Part shown: in pieces, positions 34,297-43,152 of the stretch
Layout: each line of letters starts with the position of its first letter
Numbering within the stretch: the stretch's first letter is position 1
Assembly (NCBI RefSeq): GCF_002899825.2
Contig: NZ_PPED02000004.1
Coordinates: 186,001 to 250,000 of the forward strand
Source of the DNA: Chryseobacterium phosphatilyticum
GTDB lineage: Bacteria; Bacteroidota; Bacteroidia; Flavobacteriales; Weeksellaceae
Direction: 5' to 3'
Length of the DNA stretch: 64,000 nt
Position numbers and translations under genes: made by a program
The notes under the pieces: model-generated
Told to the model about the DNA's origin: nothing
The model's database searches: none
The model's input: only the letters and a program-made list of their open reading frames with translations

Positions 34297-35319
34297 TCAG
34301 CTAATTTTTATTTTTTTAAGATAATCTCTTGACGGCTTTTCAATAAACTGATAAAACAGCACTGAAGTCATGATAAGAATTACCATATAAATTGCAAACA
34401 TGCTGTCAATATCAAGTTGATATTTTCTTAAAACCTCTCTCAAAATATATAAAACAGGAATATGGGTAATATACACTGCATAGCTTGCCTCTCCAAGGTA
34501 TTCTAACGGTTTTAATGAAAATATTTTTGTCAGCACTCCGTTATTTCTTGATATTAAAACAATAAGCGGAATAAACAGCAGCGCCATTAATCCATTGTGA
34601 TAGAAAAGAGGAAGAAAGACCAAAGACAACAGCACCAACCCGAAAATAATGATCACAGGGAGGTCATAGTTTTTTCGTTTATGATTTTTCATAAAAAACA
34701 ATCCTGCCAGATTTCCAACTAAAAATTCATTAATATGCATCAGCGGAAAATAGTACAACAACTCATGGCTTTGTGTATGAGGCCCCTGATAATACGATGA
34801 ATCTGCATACAGACTACAAAATACCTGCGTTACAATCCAGATAAGAATGGTAATGATCCAAATGCTTTTATTCCCCTTAGAATAAAAATAATTATACAGC
34901 CATGGAAAGATCAGGTAGAACAAAAACTCCACTGAAATAGACCAGCCAGGAAAATTAAGAACCATTGCTTCTCCCGGAACCCAGCTTTGCAATCCAAACA
35001 AATACAAAAATCCTTTATAAAAACTAAAGTTAGAATATTTCGTGACCAGATAAAGCAGAAGCCCCAGTACATAAAGAGGGTAGATCCTTGCAAATCTGTT
35101 TTTATAGTAATCCAGATACCCTATTTTTTCCTTCCTGTGATAGGCTATAATCATAATAAATCCGGAAAGAATAAAAAAGTAGCTTACACCAACATTAGCT
35201 TTCAGAAAGATATTTGAGATGTAGTCTATTTTGTATAGAAACATGTCTTTGTTGAAATGGGAAATGACAATTGCCATAGCCGCAAGAAACCGGGTAAATG
35301 TAATCTGTGGGATCTTCAT
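34297..35319 (-). CDS. Acyltransferase-3 membrane O-acyltransferase
   Basis: Second acyltransferase-3 protein of the island, 340 residues with about ten hydrophobic segments. The N-terminal motif ITFTRFLAAMAIVISHFN holds the conserved R and H, followed by ANVGVSYFFILSGFIMII and YYKNRFARIYPLYVLGLL. It would acylate sugars at the periplasmic side. It lies between the MBOAT pair and the methyltransferase, all on the minus strand, as a block of modification genes. A TATTTTTG -7-like box on the minus strand near 34282 may serve the MBOAT pair. Confidence 0.9.
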   Translation of the reverse strand: MKIPQITFTRFLAAMAIVISHFNKDMFLYKIDYISNIFLKANVGVSYFFILSGFIMIIAYHRKEKIGYLDYYKNRFARIYPLYVLGLLLYLVTKYSNFSFYKGFLYLFGLQSWVPGEAMVLNFPGWSISVEFLFYLIFPWLYNYFYSKGNKSIWIITILIWIVTQVFCSLYADSSYYQGPHTQSHELLYYFPLMHINEFLVGNLAGLFFMKNHKRKNYDLPVIIIFGLVLLSLVFLPLFYHNGLMALLFIPLIVLISRNNGVLTKIFSLKPLEYLGEASYAVYITHIPVLYILREVLRKYQLDIDSMFAIYMVILIMTSVLFYQFIEKPSRDYLKKIKIS

Positions 35320-35422
35320 AAAAACTGCTTAAACAGCGCTGTATTGTAAGTTTTATACAAACTTTTCTGCATCCGGAAACGTCTCACGATTTTTCAACAA
35401 TTAACTGTAGCTATTCTAAAGA

Positions 35423-36193
35423 CTATTTGATAAAAACACCAATATATTTTCCCTCATACTCTACTACAGTCGTATCAACCCTGTTCTTTTCACAAAAATC
35501 CTGATAAGCAGAATTATCACCAATATCATCACTGATGAAAACGCCTCCTTTCTTCAGGTGTTTATACAACTCATCATAAGCCCAGATTCTTCCATTATAA
35601 CTTTTGTCTGAGTCATAATGCAAAACATCAAAAACAGCGTTTTCAGCAAATATTTTAGGCAATGATTCTTTATCTGCAAACCGGAAAAGTTTCCAATTGG
35701 TTCTTAATTGTTCAGGAACTACATAGCCTACATATTGATCACCATCTTGTGCCAGGTAAGGCATATCCGAACTGTATAATGTACCTTGTCTCTTCGTTAG
35801 AGACAAAAGAGAGGCAAGGGAAGACCATCCGTATGCTACTCCTGTTTCCACTACGTTTTGAGCATTGGTAAACTCACAGGCATAATACAATAATTCTAAT
35901 GCTCCCGGACCTCCCATTTTTACAGGACAATCCTTTTCTTTCTGTGCAGCGTTAGCTAAAACTTCCTGATAATCTTTTCGAAAAGCATCCATTTCAAGCC
36001 CAAAAAGTTTTGAAATGGCTTCTTTCTGCGTTATTGCCCTTTCGGCAGCCCAGAAATGTGTTTTTTCTTTTCCTTTAAAAGCGTTACCTCTGTTGATCGT
36101 ATTTTTAATAATTTTCCGGCCTAGCTCCGGATAAAGATCGGGTCTTTTTATATACCCTATAAATGTTTTGAGAACTCTTGCTATTTCACTCAC
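35423..36193 (-). CDS. Class I SAM-dependent methyltransferase (Methyltransf_24 type)
   Basis: The 256-residue protein has motif I VVETGVAYGWSSLASLLSL near residue 117. A metal/substrate region (FDVLHYDSDKSYNGRIWAYDELYKHL) and KKGGVFISDDIGDN follow, the layout of macrocin-O-methyltransferase-like and sugar O-methyltransferases. It is the first gene of the minus-strand modification block. Because the exporter ATPase has a C-terminal extension, a chain-capping methyltransferase is an attractive role, but this is inference. It could equally methylate a sugar or lipid precursor. Confidence 0.82.
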   Translation of the reverse strand: MSEIARVLKTFIGYIKRPDLYPELGRKIIKNTINRGNAFKGKEKTHFWAAERAITQKEAISKLFGLEMDAFRKDYQEVLANAAQKEKDCPVKMGGPGALELLYYACEFTNAQNVVETGVAYGWSSLASLLSLTKRQGTLYSSDMPYLAQDGDQYVGYVVPEQLRTNWKLFRFADKESLPKIFAENAVFDVLHYDSDKSYNGRIWAYDELYKHLKKGGVFISDDIGDNSAYQDFCEKNRVDTTVVEYEGKYIGVFIK

Positions 36194-36252
36194 TGTGTTG
36201 GCTTTAATAAGGCAAAAGTAAAGATTTTTTTTTTCATTTATCTAAAACAGAT

Positions 36253-36260
36253 TATATTTG
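36253..36260 (+). promoter_or_regulatory. Candidate -7 box in a divergent promoter region
   Basis: TATATTTG lies 29 bases before the ATG at 36290. On the other strand CAAAAGTA (36213-36220, reading TACTTTTG) is a candidate -7 box for the methyltransferase gene. Neither has a clear TTG at -33. Confidence 0.4.
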
Positions 36261-36289
36261 TCTAACTCAAATGAAAAAAAAGTTAGCCT

Positions 36290-36832
36290 ATGCTTTACAG
36301 TTTTCTCGAAAAGATTCAAAGAAAAAAGCAGCTCTCTCTGCTCAAAAAACATCCTAATATTACTTCTCAAAATATAAGATTGGGAGTAGGAACTCATTTT
36401 ATCTTTCATCAAAACCTGAAAAAAGTAAGTATAGGGACATCAGCCGACTTTAGGAACTATGTTTCGATCGTAGTTTTAGAAAATGCATCATTAGAAATAG
36501 GAACTGATTTTTTTATGAATAATTTCTGTTCAATTAATTGCCTGGACCATATATCAATCGGTAACAATACATTGTTTGGTGAAAATGTAAAGCTTTATGA
36601 TCACAACCATGTATATGAAACCTCCCCTGAATTTAAAGTATACCCTTCAAAATTTACGAAGGCTCCCATCAAAATAGGAAATAACTGCTGGCTGGGAAGC
36701 AACGTAACGGTACTGAAAGGGGTAACAATCGGCGATAATTGTATTATTGGTGCTGGATGCACCATTTATCAGGATGTTCTCCCTAACACACAGGTAATTA
36801 ACAAACAAGAATTAATACTCAATACACTTTAA
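36290..36832 (+). CDS. Left-handed beta-helix acyltransferase, paralogue of 19400-19999
   Basis: The 180-residue hexapeptide protein has ASLEIGTDFFMNNFCSINC, SIGNNTLFGENVKLYDHNH (catalytic His), IKIGNNCWLGSNVTVLKGV and TIGDNCIIGAGCTIYQD. These align turn for turn with 19400-19999. It is predicted to O- or N-acetylate a sugar in the cytoplasm. It heads a short plus-strand run with a GT2 8 bases later. Confidence 0.85.
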   Translation: MLYSFLEKIQRKKQLSLLKKHPNITSQNIRLGVGTHFIFHQNLKKVSIGTSADFRNYVSIVVLENASLEIGTDFFMNNFCSINCLDHISIGNNTLFGENVKLYDHNHVYETSPEFKVYPSKFTKAPIKIGNNCWLGSNVTVLKGVTIGDNCIIGAGCTIYQDVLPNTQVINKQELILNTL

Positions 36833-36840
36833 ACCCAGGC

Positions 36841-37680
36841 ATGAAATTTTCCGTACTCATTGCTCATTATAACAATTCTGCGCTATTCAGGGATTGTTAT
36901 GATTCCCTACTTCTACAAACCTATAAAAACTGGGAAGCTGTTATTCTGGATGACGCCTCTTCAAAAGAGGAAAAAGAACAAATAAAAGCGATTATCGCAG
37001 GAGACAATAGGTTTAAATTTTTTGAGAATGAAAAAAATTCTGGCGTAGGGGTTACCAAAAGTAAACTTATTGAGCTGGCTACAGGGGAAATATGCGGTTT
37101 TGTAGATCCGGATGATGCTATTCTTCCAACAGCTATTGAATCTGCAATGAATGTTTTTCAACAGAAGAAAAATGTAGTCCTTTCCTATTCACGGTTTATG
37201 GCTTGTGATAAAAATCTTAAACCGCTGGCTCCTTTTAAATCTGCGATGCAGGTAAGAAACAACGATCCCTATTTTTTCAATTATCCGATACAGATCAGCC
37301 ATTTCGTAAATTTCAGAAAAGAGGTGTATGAGCAAACTGCAAAAATGAACACTTCACTTAAAATTTCAGAAGATCAGGATCTCTATTTAAAATTGTATGA
37401 AAAAGGGGATGTCTATTTTATTGATGAAACCAATTATCTGTACAGAACACATGCCGGAGGAATTTCCCAAAATGATAACAAAGGAAAATCTTATGAATAT
37501 TTTGCTCAGGTAGTGTTTAATACCATGAAGAGAAGAAACCTGAAAAGCATCAACGGTAAAAAAGTTCCGGAAACCTACACCGATCAAAAGGAAATTTTTG
37601 CACTTCTTGAATATCAAAACAAACCTTTACATAGGATAAAGAAAAAAATCTTCATTACTTTACAAAAACTTTTCAGATAA
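36841..37680 (+). CDS. Family 2 glycosyltransferase
   Basis: GT-A enzyme of 279 residues: FSVLIAHYNNSALFRDCYDSL, ILDDASSKEEKEQI, VGVTKSKLIELATGEICGFV and DPDDAILPTAIESAM (DxD-like), then KISEDQDLYLKLYEKGDV. It differs from the subfamily A enzymes at 27.8-31.8 kb. Its stop overlaps the next gene start by one base (TAATG). Confidence 0.87.
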   Translation: MKFSVLIAHYNNSALFRDCYDSLLLQTYKNWEAVILDDASSKEEKEQIKAIIAGDNRFKFFENEKNSGVGVTKSKLIELATGEICGFVDPDDAILPTAIESAMNVFQQKKNVVLSYSRFMACDKNLKPLAPFKSAMQVRNNDPYFFNYPIQISHFVNFRKEVYEQTAKMNTSLKISEDQDLYLKLYEKGDVYFIDETNYLYRTHAGGISQNDNKGKSYEYFAQVVFNTMKRRNLKSINGKKVPETYTDQKEIFALLEYQNKPLHRIKKKIFITLQKLFR

Positions 37681-38840
37681 TGTCAGAAAATAAGAAAATA
37701 AAGGTTCTGTTCAGACACCGCTCTATGGAAATGGGAGGTGTTGAGAAAGTGATATTAAGTATGCTCAACAATCTGAATCCTGAAAAATTTGACATTACAG
37801 TATACCTCAATCTCAATCAGGGGGAACTTAGGAATGAATTTCCAAAACATGTACAAAAAATATACATGACTGAAGGGAAAGAAGGCTTTTCTAAAAATCC
37901 ACTTATTCATAAGCTCCAGCTTATCCGCAGAAGAATAAAACTCTCCCGCGCGATGAAAGATCAAAAATTTTCTGATCGCATATTGGGAAATAAAAAATTT
38001 GATATAGAGATAGCTCCTACTTATACCACATTTTCATCAGTTATTAATTCCAGTAATAAGGCATCAAAAAAGATAGGATGGTTTCACTCAGAAATCAATA
38101 TCCCGGCAATGAAGCCTTTAGTTCCGGACATTTTGCATAACTTTCCTCAATTCGACCATATGATCTATTGCTCTCAAAAAATAAAGGATCTTATGCACCA
38201 ATGCTATCCGGATTTACAATATCCGTCGGAAAGTGTTGTGATCAATGCTATTCCCATTGAGGAAATAAAGAAAAAAGCAGAAGAAAAAATAGAACCCCTT
38301 CCTCAAGGTCCTGTTTTTGTCTCTGTAGGTCGTCTTCACAGCAGAAAGGGCTACCATAAACTGATAGATGCTCATAAAAAGCTTATTGACGAGGGATTTA
38401 AGCATAGCATTATGGTCATTGGGAGTGGCGAAGAAATGAAAAATCTTACCGACCAGATTCAAACCAATAATGTTCAGGATAGCTTTATTTTAACAGGTAA
38501 CAGGATGAACCCCTATCCTTACATCAAAAATGCGGATTATTTTATACTTCCTTCCGAGTCTGAAGCATGGCCTTTGGTGATTGCTGAAGCTCTCATCCTG
38601 CAAAAACCAATTATCGCTACAGATACCGGTGACGTAGGCATTATGATCAAAGACAGAGAAACAGGTTACCTCATCAAGTATGACACGAATGAGATGTATG
38701 AAGCAATGAAAACATTCCTGACCGATACTGAACTCACTTCCAGGATCAAAAAGAACCTTGAAACGATCGAAAGTCAGTTTGACAATCAGAAAATTTTCAA
38801 TGCCGTAGAAGGTATTATTGAGGATCTTTATCAGGGATAA
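37680..38840 (+). CDS. Glycosyltransferase family 4
   Basis: GT-B enzyme of 386 residues: LFRHRSMEMGGVEKVILSML at the N terminus and FVSVGRLHSRKGYHKLIDAH at the start of the C-terminal domain. ADYFILPSESEAWPLVIAEA (EX7E motif) and PIIATDTGDVGIMIKD follow. It resembles 41434-42585 in motif order. It meets the convergent SDR gene with no intervening base, so no terminator separates the two strands' transcripts here. Confidence 0.9.
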   Translation: MSENKKIKVLFRHRSMEMGGVEKVILSMLNNLNPEKFDITVYLNLNQGELRNEFPKHVQKIYMTEGKEGFSKNPLIHKLQLIRRRIKLSRAMKDQKFSDRILGNKKFDIEIAPTYTTFSSVINSSNKASKKIGWFHSEINIPAMKPLVPDILHNFPQFDHMIYCSQKIKDLMHQCYPDLQYPSESVVINAIPIEEIKKKAEEKIEPLPQGPVFVSVGRLHSRKGYHKLIDAHKKLIDEGFKHSIMVIGSGEEMKNLTDQIQTNNVQDSFILTGNRMNPYPYIKNADYFILPSESEAWPLVIAEALILQKPIIATDTGDVGIMIKDRETGYLIKYDTNEMYEAMKTFLTDTELTSRIKKNLETIESQFDNQKIFNAVEGIIEDLYQG

Positions 38841-39599
38841 TTACTGAGCAGAATATCCTCCATCTACTACGAGATTGGAGCCGGTGATCCAACCTGCAGC
38901 ATCAGAAAGAAGAAAGATACAGGCATTTGCTACATCCTCGGGTTTTCCGATTCCCATAGGGTGTTTTTTAAGGATTTCTTCAGCAGCTTCTTCTCCAATA
39001 CTTTCAAACATTTTCTCTAAGATCGGAGTATCAACCATTGCCGGGCTGATACTGTTGACCCGTACATTACTTCTTGAAAGCTCCATAGCCATAGAACGAG
39101 CACCGGAAATAAGGGCTCCTTTACTCGATGAATATGCTGTTTTTCCTATTTCCCCTACCATTCCTGCTACAGAAGAGACAAACACAAAACTAGAAGTTTC
39201 GGTTTTATATTTTTTAAGGGATATGATCTTTGCAATCTCAAATCCTGCGATGACATTCACGGCAAAAATATCCTGATATAGTTGTACGGTATGTTTTTTT
39301 AAGGGAAGCGTTTTTTCAACTCCGGCGCAGTGGATGAATCCTGAAATTTTTCCCATTACAGAAACCTTGTCCGCAATCAATTCTTCAAGATTATGGCATC
39401 CTGTAATATCTGCAATAATAGTTTCAACTCTAACATCCGGGACAAGCATGGATATCGTTTTTGCCATTTCTTTTTCATTCCTGCCCATCAAAATCAGGTT
39501 GGCTCCAGCCTTACTGCATTCTACAGAACAGCTTCTCCCGATCCCGGAAGAAGCCCCTGTAATAAGAATAGTTTTATCTTTTAGTGAAAACTGATTCAT
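38841..39599 (-). CDS. 3-oxoacyl-ACP reductase-like SDR
   Basis: Classical 252-residue SDR with TGASSGIGRS (NADP site), HCAGVEKTLPL, VFVSSVAGMVGE (catalytic Ser), AYSSSKGALISGARSMAMEL (YxxxK) and the C-terminal GSNLVVDGGYSAQ. It fits FabG-type 3-ketoacyl reductases. It is the last gene of a three-gene minus-strand cassette with a ketoacyl-synthase III and a carrier protein. It overlaps the carrier gene by 1 base. Together they would make a 3-hydroxyacyl-ACP. A different carbonyl substrate cannot be ruled out. Confidence 0.87.
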   Translation of the reverse strand: MNQFSLKDKTILITGASSGIGRSCSVECSKAGANLILMGRNEKEMAKTISMLVPDVRVETIIADITGCHNLEELIADKVSVMGKISGFIHCAGVEKTLPLKKHTVQLYQDIFAVNVIAGFEIAKIISLKKYKTETSSFVFVSSVAGMVGEIGKTAYSSSKGALISGARSMAMELSRSNVRVNSISPAMVDTPILEKMFESIGEEAAEEILKKHPMGIGKPEDVANACIFLLSDAAGWITGSNLVVDGGYSAQ

Positions 39600-39832
39600 T
39601 AATCTTCAAAGTTTTCATTACCGATCACTTTCATAAGATCTGAAACGGTTTCTACATCTTTAAAATCTTTTGTATCCACTGTTTTCTCAAAGTTTTCATC
39701 AACAAATGCAATGATTGAAAGCAAACTGATAGAATCATAACTTTCTAATTCTTTCAGATTGGTATCCACCGTAAGCGCTTGTTCTTCTTCTAATTCTTCT
39801 TGCAATTTTTCTAAAAAAACGGATGTCTTCAT
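39599..39832 (-). CDS. Stand-alone acyl carrier protein
   Basis: Acidic 77-residue protein with the phosphopantetheine attachment motif ESYDSISLLSI (Ser34 after Asp33) and a helical bundle pattern. It lies 23 bases after the KAS III gene and overlaps the SDR gene start by 1 base. Its DNA neighbours suggest a dedicated carrier separate from the fatty-acid AcpP. The motif has YDS rather than the usual LDS of AcpP. Confidence 0.85.
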   Translation of the reverse strand: MKTSVFLEKLQEELEEEQALTVDTNLKELESYDSISLLSIIAFVDENFEKTVDTKDFKDVETVSDLMKVIGNENFED

Positions 39833-39855
39833 ATATTTTTTATTTATGATATTCT

Positions 39856-40830
39856 TTAAATCTCCAATATGGTTGCGCCCCAGGAATACCCCACTCCAAA
39901 GCCCGCCAATAAAACCTTGTCTCCTTCCTTCAGCATTCCTTTATCTATCATATTTTTTAAGGCTATAGGAATCGTTGCTGAAACGGTGTTTCCGGTTTTT
40001 TCCATATCAATATAGAACTTTTCTGCCGGTATTTTTATTTTTTTTCTCAAATAGTTCAGCATAAAGGAATTCGCCTGATGAAAAACAAAATGATCTATAT
40101 TTTCCATTGTCAGTTCATTTGTTTCCAGCGTTTCCTTTACCAGCCCCGGAATATTTTCGATGGTAAAATTAAAAATTTCAGGTCCGTTCATATAAAGATC
40201 ATCTGCATTAAATTCATGATCAGAATTCAATTGAAAGTCAGTTCTGAAAGCTCCTTTTTTAACAATAAGATTTTCAGCTCCACTTCCATCCGTTCCCAAA
40301 CAGAATTTATAATCTCTTTTATTATCCGCTTTTTCAACGATGACAGATGCAGATGCATCCCCGAATATACTACGATTTCCTTTATCCTTAGGATTAAGGT
40401 GCTTGGTATATGTTTCTGAAGTAACCAATAAAATACTTTGGGCAATTCCTGCAGCTATTAAACCTTTTGCAAATGCCAGGCCGTACACAAATCCGGAACA
40501 GCCCAGATTAAAATCCATGGCCCCTATATTCTTTCTTAAACCCAATTTATCCTGTAGAATACAAGCCGTAGTTGGCAGGAAATAATCAGGACTTTGTGTA
40601 CAAAAAAGAATGAAATCAATTTTATTTTTATCATAACCTTCAAAAAGCTTTTCTGAAGATCGTATCGCCAGATCCAGAACCGTTTCATTTTCAGCAGAAA
40701 CATGACGTTGAGTAATCCCTACCTTTTCTTTAATTCTGTTAGAACTCCATTCAGGAAATTCTTTTTCCAGATCCTCATTAGTAAGAACTGACTGAGGCAA
40801 ATAATATGCTATTTTAGAAATTTTTATCAT
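39856..40830 (-). CDS. 3-oxoacyl-ACP synthase III-like (KAS III)
   Basis: Thiolase-fold condensing enzyme of 324 residues. The full Cys-His-Asn triad is visible: NLGCSGFVYGL (Cys111), FVFHQANSFML (His251) and EKTGNTVSATIP (Asn281), with GFGVGYSWGA at the C-terminal end. It would join an acyl-CoA starter to malonyl-ACP, then pass the ketoacyl chain to the adjacent carrier and SDR. It starts 39 bases from a divergent hexapeptide acyltransferase, and CAAATTTA (40857-40864) reads as TAAATTTG on its strand, a possible -7 box. Because it is separate from a fatty-acid operon, a dedicated pathway is inferred. Confidence 0.9.
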   Translation of the reverse strand: MIKISKIAYYLPQSVLTNEDLEKEFPEWSSNRIKEKVGITQRHVSAENETVLDLAIRSSEKLFEGYDKNKIDFILFCTQSPDYFLPTTACILQDKLGLRKNIGAMDFNLGCSGFVYGLAFAKGLIAAGIAQSILLVTSETYTKHLNPKDKGNRSIFGDASASVIVEKADNKRDYKFCLGTDGSGAENLIVKKGAFRTDFQLNSDHEFNADDLYMNGPEIFNFTIENIPGLVKETLETNELTMENIDHFVFHQANSFMLNYLRKKIKIPAEKFYIDMEKTGNTVSATIPIALKNMIDKGMLKEGDKVLLAGFGVGYSWGATILEI

Positions 40831-40869
40831 AGAAATTCTTTTCTTTGTAGGAAAAACAAATTTAGAATA

Positions 40870-41433
40870 ATGATATTGCTATACCGTATCATATTGAAAA
40901 TTCATACGACCTATCAATATTTCATCCAGCAAATTTACCTTAAAATTTGTATTGCAAAAGGATTAAAAGTAGGAAAAAATGTTCGTTTTGTAGAAGTTCC
41001 CGAATTTGGAACCGAACCTTTTTTGATTGAAATTGGGGATGAAACTACATTTTCAAATAATGTAAGACTCATCAACCATGATGGAGGATATAATGCCTTA
41101 CATTTTTTTGAAAAATATAAGGATGTAAGAGCATTCGGTAGAATAAAAATTGGAAAACAATGTTTAATTGGTGCAGACTGTATCATTATGCTGGGTGTAC
41201 AAATGGGAGACAACTGTGTTCTGGGAGCCGGCTCAATTTTAACTTCGTCCATGCCCAATGGAACGGTATATGCCGGGGTTCCCGCAAAATACATATGTAC
41301 CATTGAAGAATATGGTGATAAAGCGTTAAAAAACAACAGCATATACCCCAGAGAATTGGAACTTGACCGGGCAAAACTGGAAGATTATATTAAAAAGAAT
41401 CTTCCATATACCTATAAACCCATTAAAAAATAA
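40870..41433 (+). CDS. Left-handed beta-helix acyltransferase (CapG/maltose-acetyltransferase-like)
   Basis: The 187-residue protein has an N-terminal hydrophobic/basic segment. Then LIEIGDETTFSNNVRLINHDGG (catalytic His in NHDGG), IKIGKQCLIGADCIIMLGV and QMGDNCVLGAGSILTSS follow, and AGVPAKYI closes the helix. It is divergent from, and only 39 bases from, the KAS III-ACP-SDR cassette. It is therefore the best candidate to use the acyl group that cassette makes. It abuts the next glycosyltransferase with no gap. Confidence 0.85.
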   Translation: MILLYRIILKIHTTYQYFIQQIYLKICIAKGLKVGKNVRFVEVPEFGTEPFLIEIGDETTFSNNVRLINHDGGYNALHFFEKYKDVRAFGRIKIGKQCLIGADCIIMLGVQMGDNCVLGAGSILTSSMPNGTVYAGVPAKYICTIEEYGDKALKNNSIYPRELELDRAKLEDYIKKNLPYTYKPIKK

Positions 41434-42585
41434 ATGACTGAAAAAAAGAAAATCCTTATCAGAATCGGTTCCCTACGACATGGAGGTGCAGAAAAAGTTT
41501 TAATTAATTTTCTGAAAAACCTGCCGGAAGACAAATACGAAGTTGATTTGCTTATTAACCTTTATACCGGCATGTACATTCAGGAAGTACCATCATGGGT
41601 CAATTTATATTACCTGATCAAAGGTGAAATGATCACCACCAACAAGCCTCATGAAATTCCCGTAAAGGCTTTCAGAGTTCTTTATCAGAAAATGTTTCTG
41701 AAGTTCCCTTCACTTCTTTACCGATTTGTACTAAAGAATAAAAAATACGATGTAGAAATTGCAGCAATCCATGGGATGTACAGAGAGCTCTTATCCAGTC
41801 CGCAGAAAGAGTCAAAAAAGATTATCTGGATTCAGAATGATATTTTTAATCTAAAAGAATATACTCCGGATATCATCAGGAAGTTTTTCAAATTTGACAG
41901 GATTCTTGTTATTTCCAACAAACTTAAAGAAGAGATGCAAAAGCTGGCAATAAATGACAAAGAAAAACAATCAGTTGTCAAAATCTTCAATCCTATCGAT
42001 AAAGAAGATACCTTGCAAAAAGCCAATGCAGACATCAATGATTATCCTTTCTCTAAAGACCTTCCTACATTTATCACTATAGGTACTGTATATCCTCAAA
42101 AAGGATACGACAGACTTCTGGACGTTCATAAAAAACTGATTGATGAAGGGCTGAAACACCAGATCATCATCATCGGTGACGGCTTTGATTTTGACACCAT
42201 TCAATCCAAACTGAATCAGCTTGGGCTACAGAGTACCGTTAAGATGTTAGGTTTCAGAAGCAATCCTTATCCTTATCTGAAAAAATCAGATTTTTATGTC
42301 ATGTCTTCCAGGCATGAAGGTTTCCCAACGATTATTGCAGAAGCACTTATTCTGAATAAACCTATTGTTTCTACTGATGTTTCCGGAATCAAAGATCTCC
42401 TTCAGGATGGGAAACTGGGGATAATCACTCCCAATTCCGAAGACGGAATCTATGAAGGGATGAAAAAATTACTCACTGAAAAGGAGTTATCCAAACATTA
42501 TGAAAAAGAAATAGCCCATACAGATCTTCCATTTGTCTTACAAAAATCAGTAACCTATCTTCAGGAAATTATTGACGAAGTATAA
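41434..42585 (+). CDS. Glycosyltransferase family 4
   Basis: GT-B enzyme of 383 residues with LIRIGSLRHGGAEKVLINFL, FITIGTVYPQKGYDRLLDVH, SDFYVMSSRHEGFPTIIAEAL (EX7E) and PIVSTDVSGIKDLLQ. It parallels 37680-38840. It directly follows the acyltransferase stop and precedes a CysE-like acyltransferase by 12 bases. Confidence 0.9.
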   Translation: MTEKKKILIRIGSLRHGGAEKVLINFLKNLPEDKYEVDLLINLYTGMYIQEVPSWVNLYYLIKGEMITTNKPHEIPVKAFRVLYQKMFLKFPSLLYRFVLKNKKYDVEIAAIHGMYRELLSSPQKESKKIIWIQNDIFNLKEYTPDIIRKFFKFDRILVISNKLKEEMQKLAINDKEKQSVVKIFNPIDKEDTLQKANADINDYPFSKDLPTFITIGTVYPQKGYDRLLDVHKKLIDEGLKHQIIIIGDGFDFDTIQSKLNQLGLQSTVKMLGFRSNPYPYLKKSDFYVMSSRHEGFPTIIAEALILNKPIVSTDVSGIKDLLQDGKLGIITPNSEDGIYEGMKKLLTEKELSKHYEKEIAHTDLPFVLQKSVTYLQEIIDEV

Positions 42586-42597
42586 ATATATTTTGTT

Positions 42598-43152
42598 ATG
42601 TCAGATTACACAGCAATACAAAAAGATTTTTATAGAGAAAGCGGCAAGTGGCTTTCTACATTTGGGATTTGGGCAAAGTGCATCAACCCCAACCTTCATT
42701 ATATTTATGTTCTGAGAAAAGCACAGACCTACAAAAAAAAATCGATTCCAGGTATATTTTGGAGAATTGCATTAAGACACTATCAGATCAAATATGGTTT
42801 TCAGATTTATCCTGAGACAGAGATCGGGGAAGGTTTCTATCTTGGACACTGGGGTGCATTGGTCATTAATCCGAAAGCAAAAATCGGAAAAAACTGTAAT
42901 ATTGCACAAGGTGTTACCATAGGGCAACAAAACCGTGGAAAAAATGAAGGGTTTCCGGTCATTGGTGATGAAGTATGGATTGGTCCCAATGCTGTTATTG
43001 TAGGAAATATCCACATCGGGGACAATGTTCTTATTGCTCCCAATTCTTATGTCAATTTCGATGTGCCAGCTGATTCGGTAGTGATGGGAAATCCTGGAAA
43101 GATTACCCCGGCAATCAATGCAACAAAGGGTTATATCAATAATAAAATATAA
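42598..43152 (+). CDS. Serine-acetyltransferase-like hexapeptide acyltransferase
   Basis: The 184-residue CysE-like protein has a helical N terminus of about 75 residues. GEGFYLGHWGALVINPKA, KIGKNCNIAQGVTIGQQN, GDEVWIGPNAVIVGN and HIGDNVLIAPNSYVNFDVP follow. Bacterial polysaccharide loci often carry this type as a sugar O-acetyltransferase, though true serine acetylation is not excluded. It is the last gene of the polysaccharide island, followed by a probable terminator. Confidence 0.82.
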   Translation: MSDYTAIQKDFYRESGKWLSTFGIWAKCINPNLHYIYVLRKAQTYKKKSIPGIFWRIALRHYQIKYGFQIYPETEIGEGFYLGHWGALVINPKAKIGKNCNIAQGVTIGQQNRGKNEGFPVIGDEVWIGPNAVIVGNIHIGDNVLIAPNSYVNFDVPADSVVMGNPGKITPAINATKGYINNKI

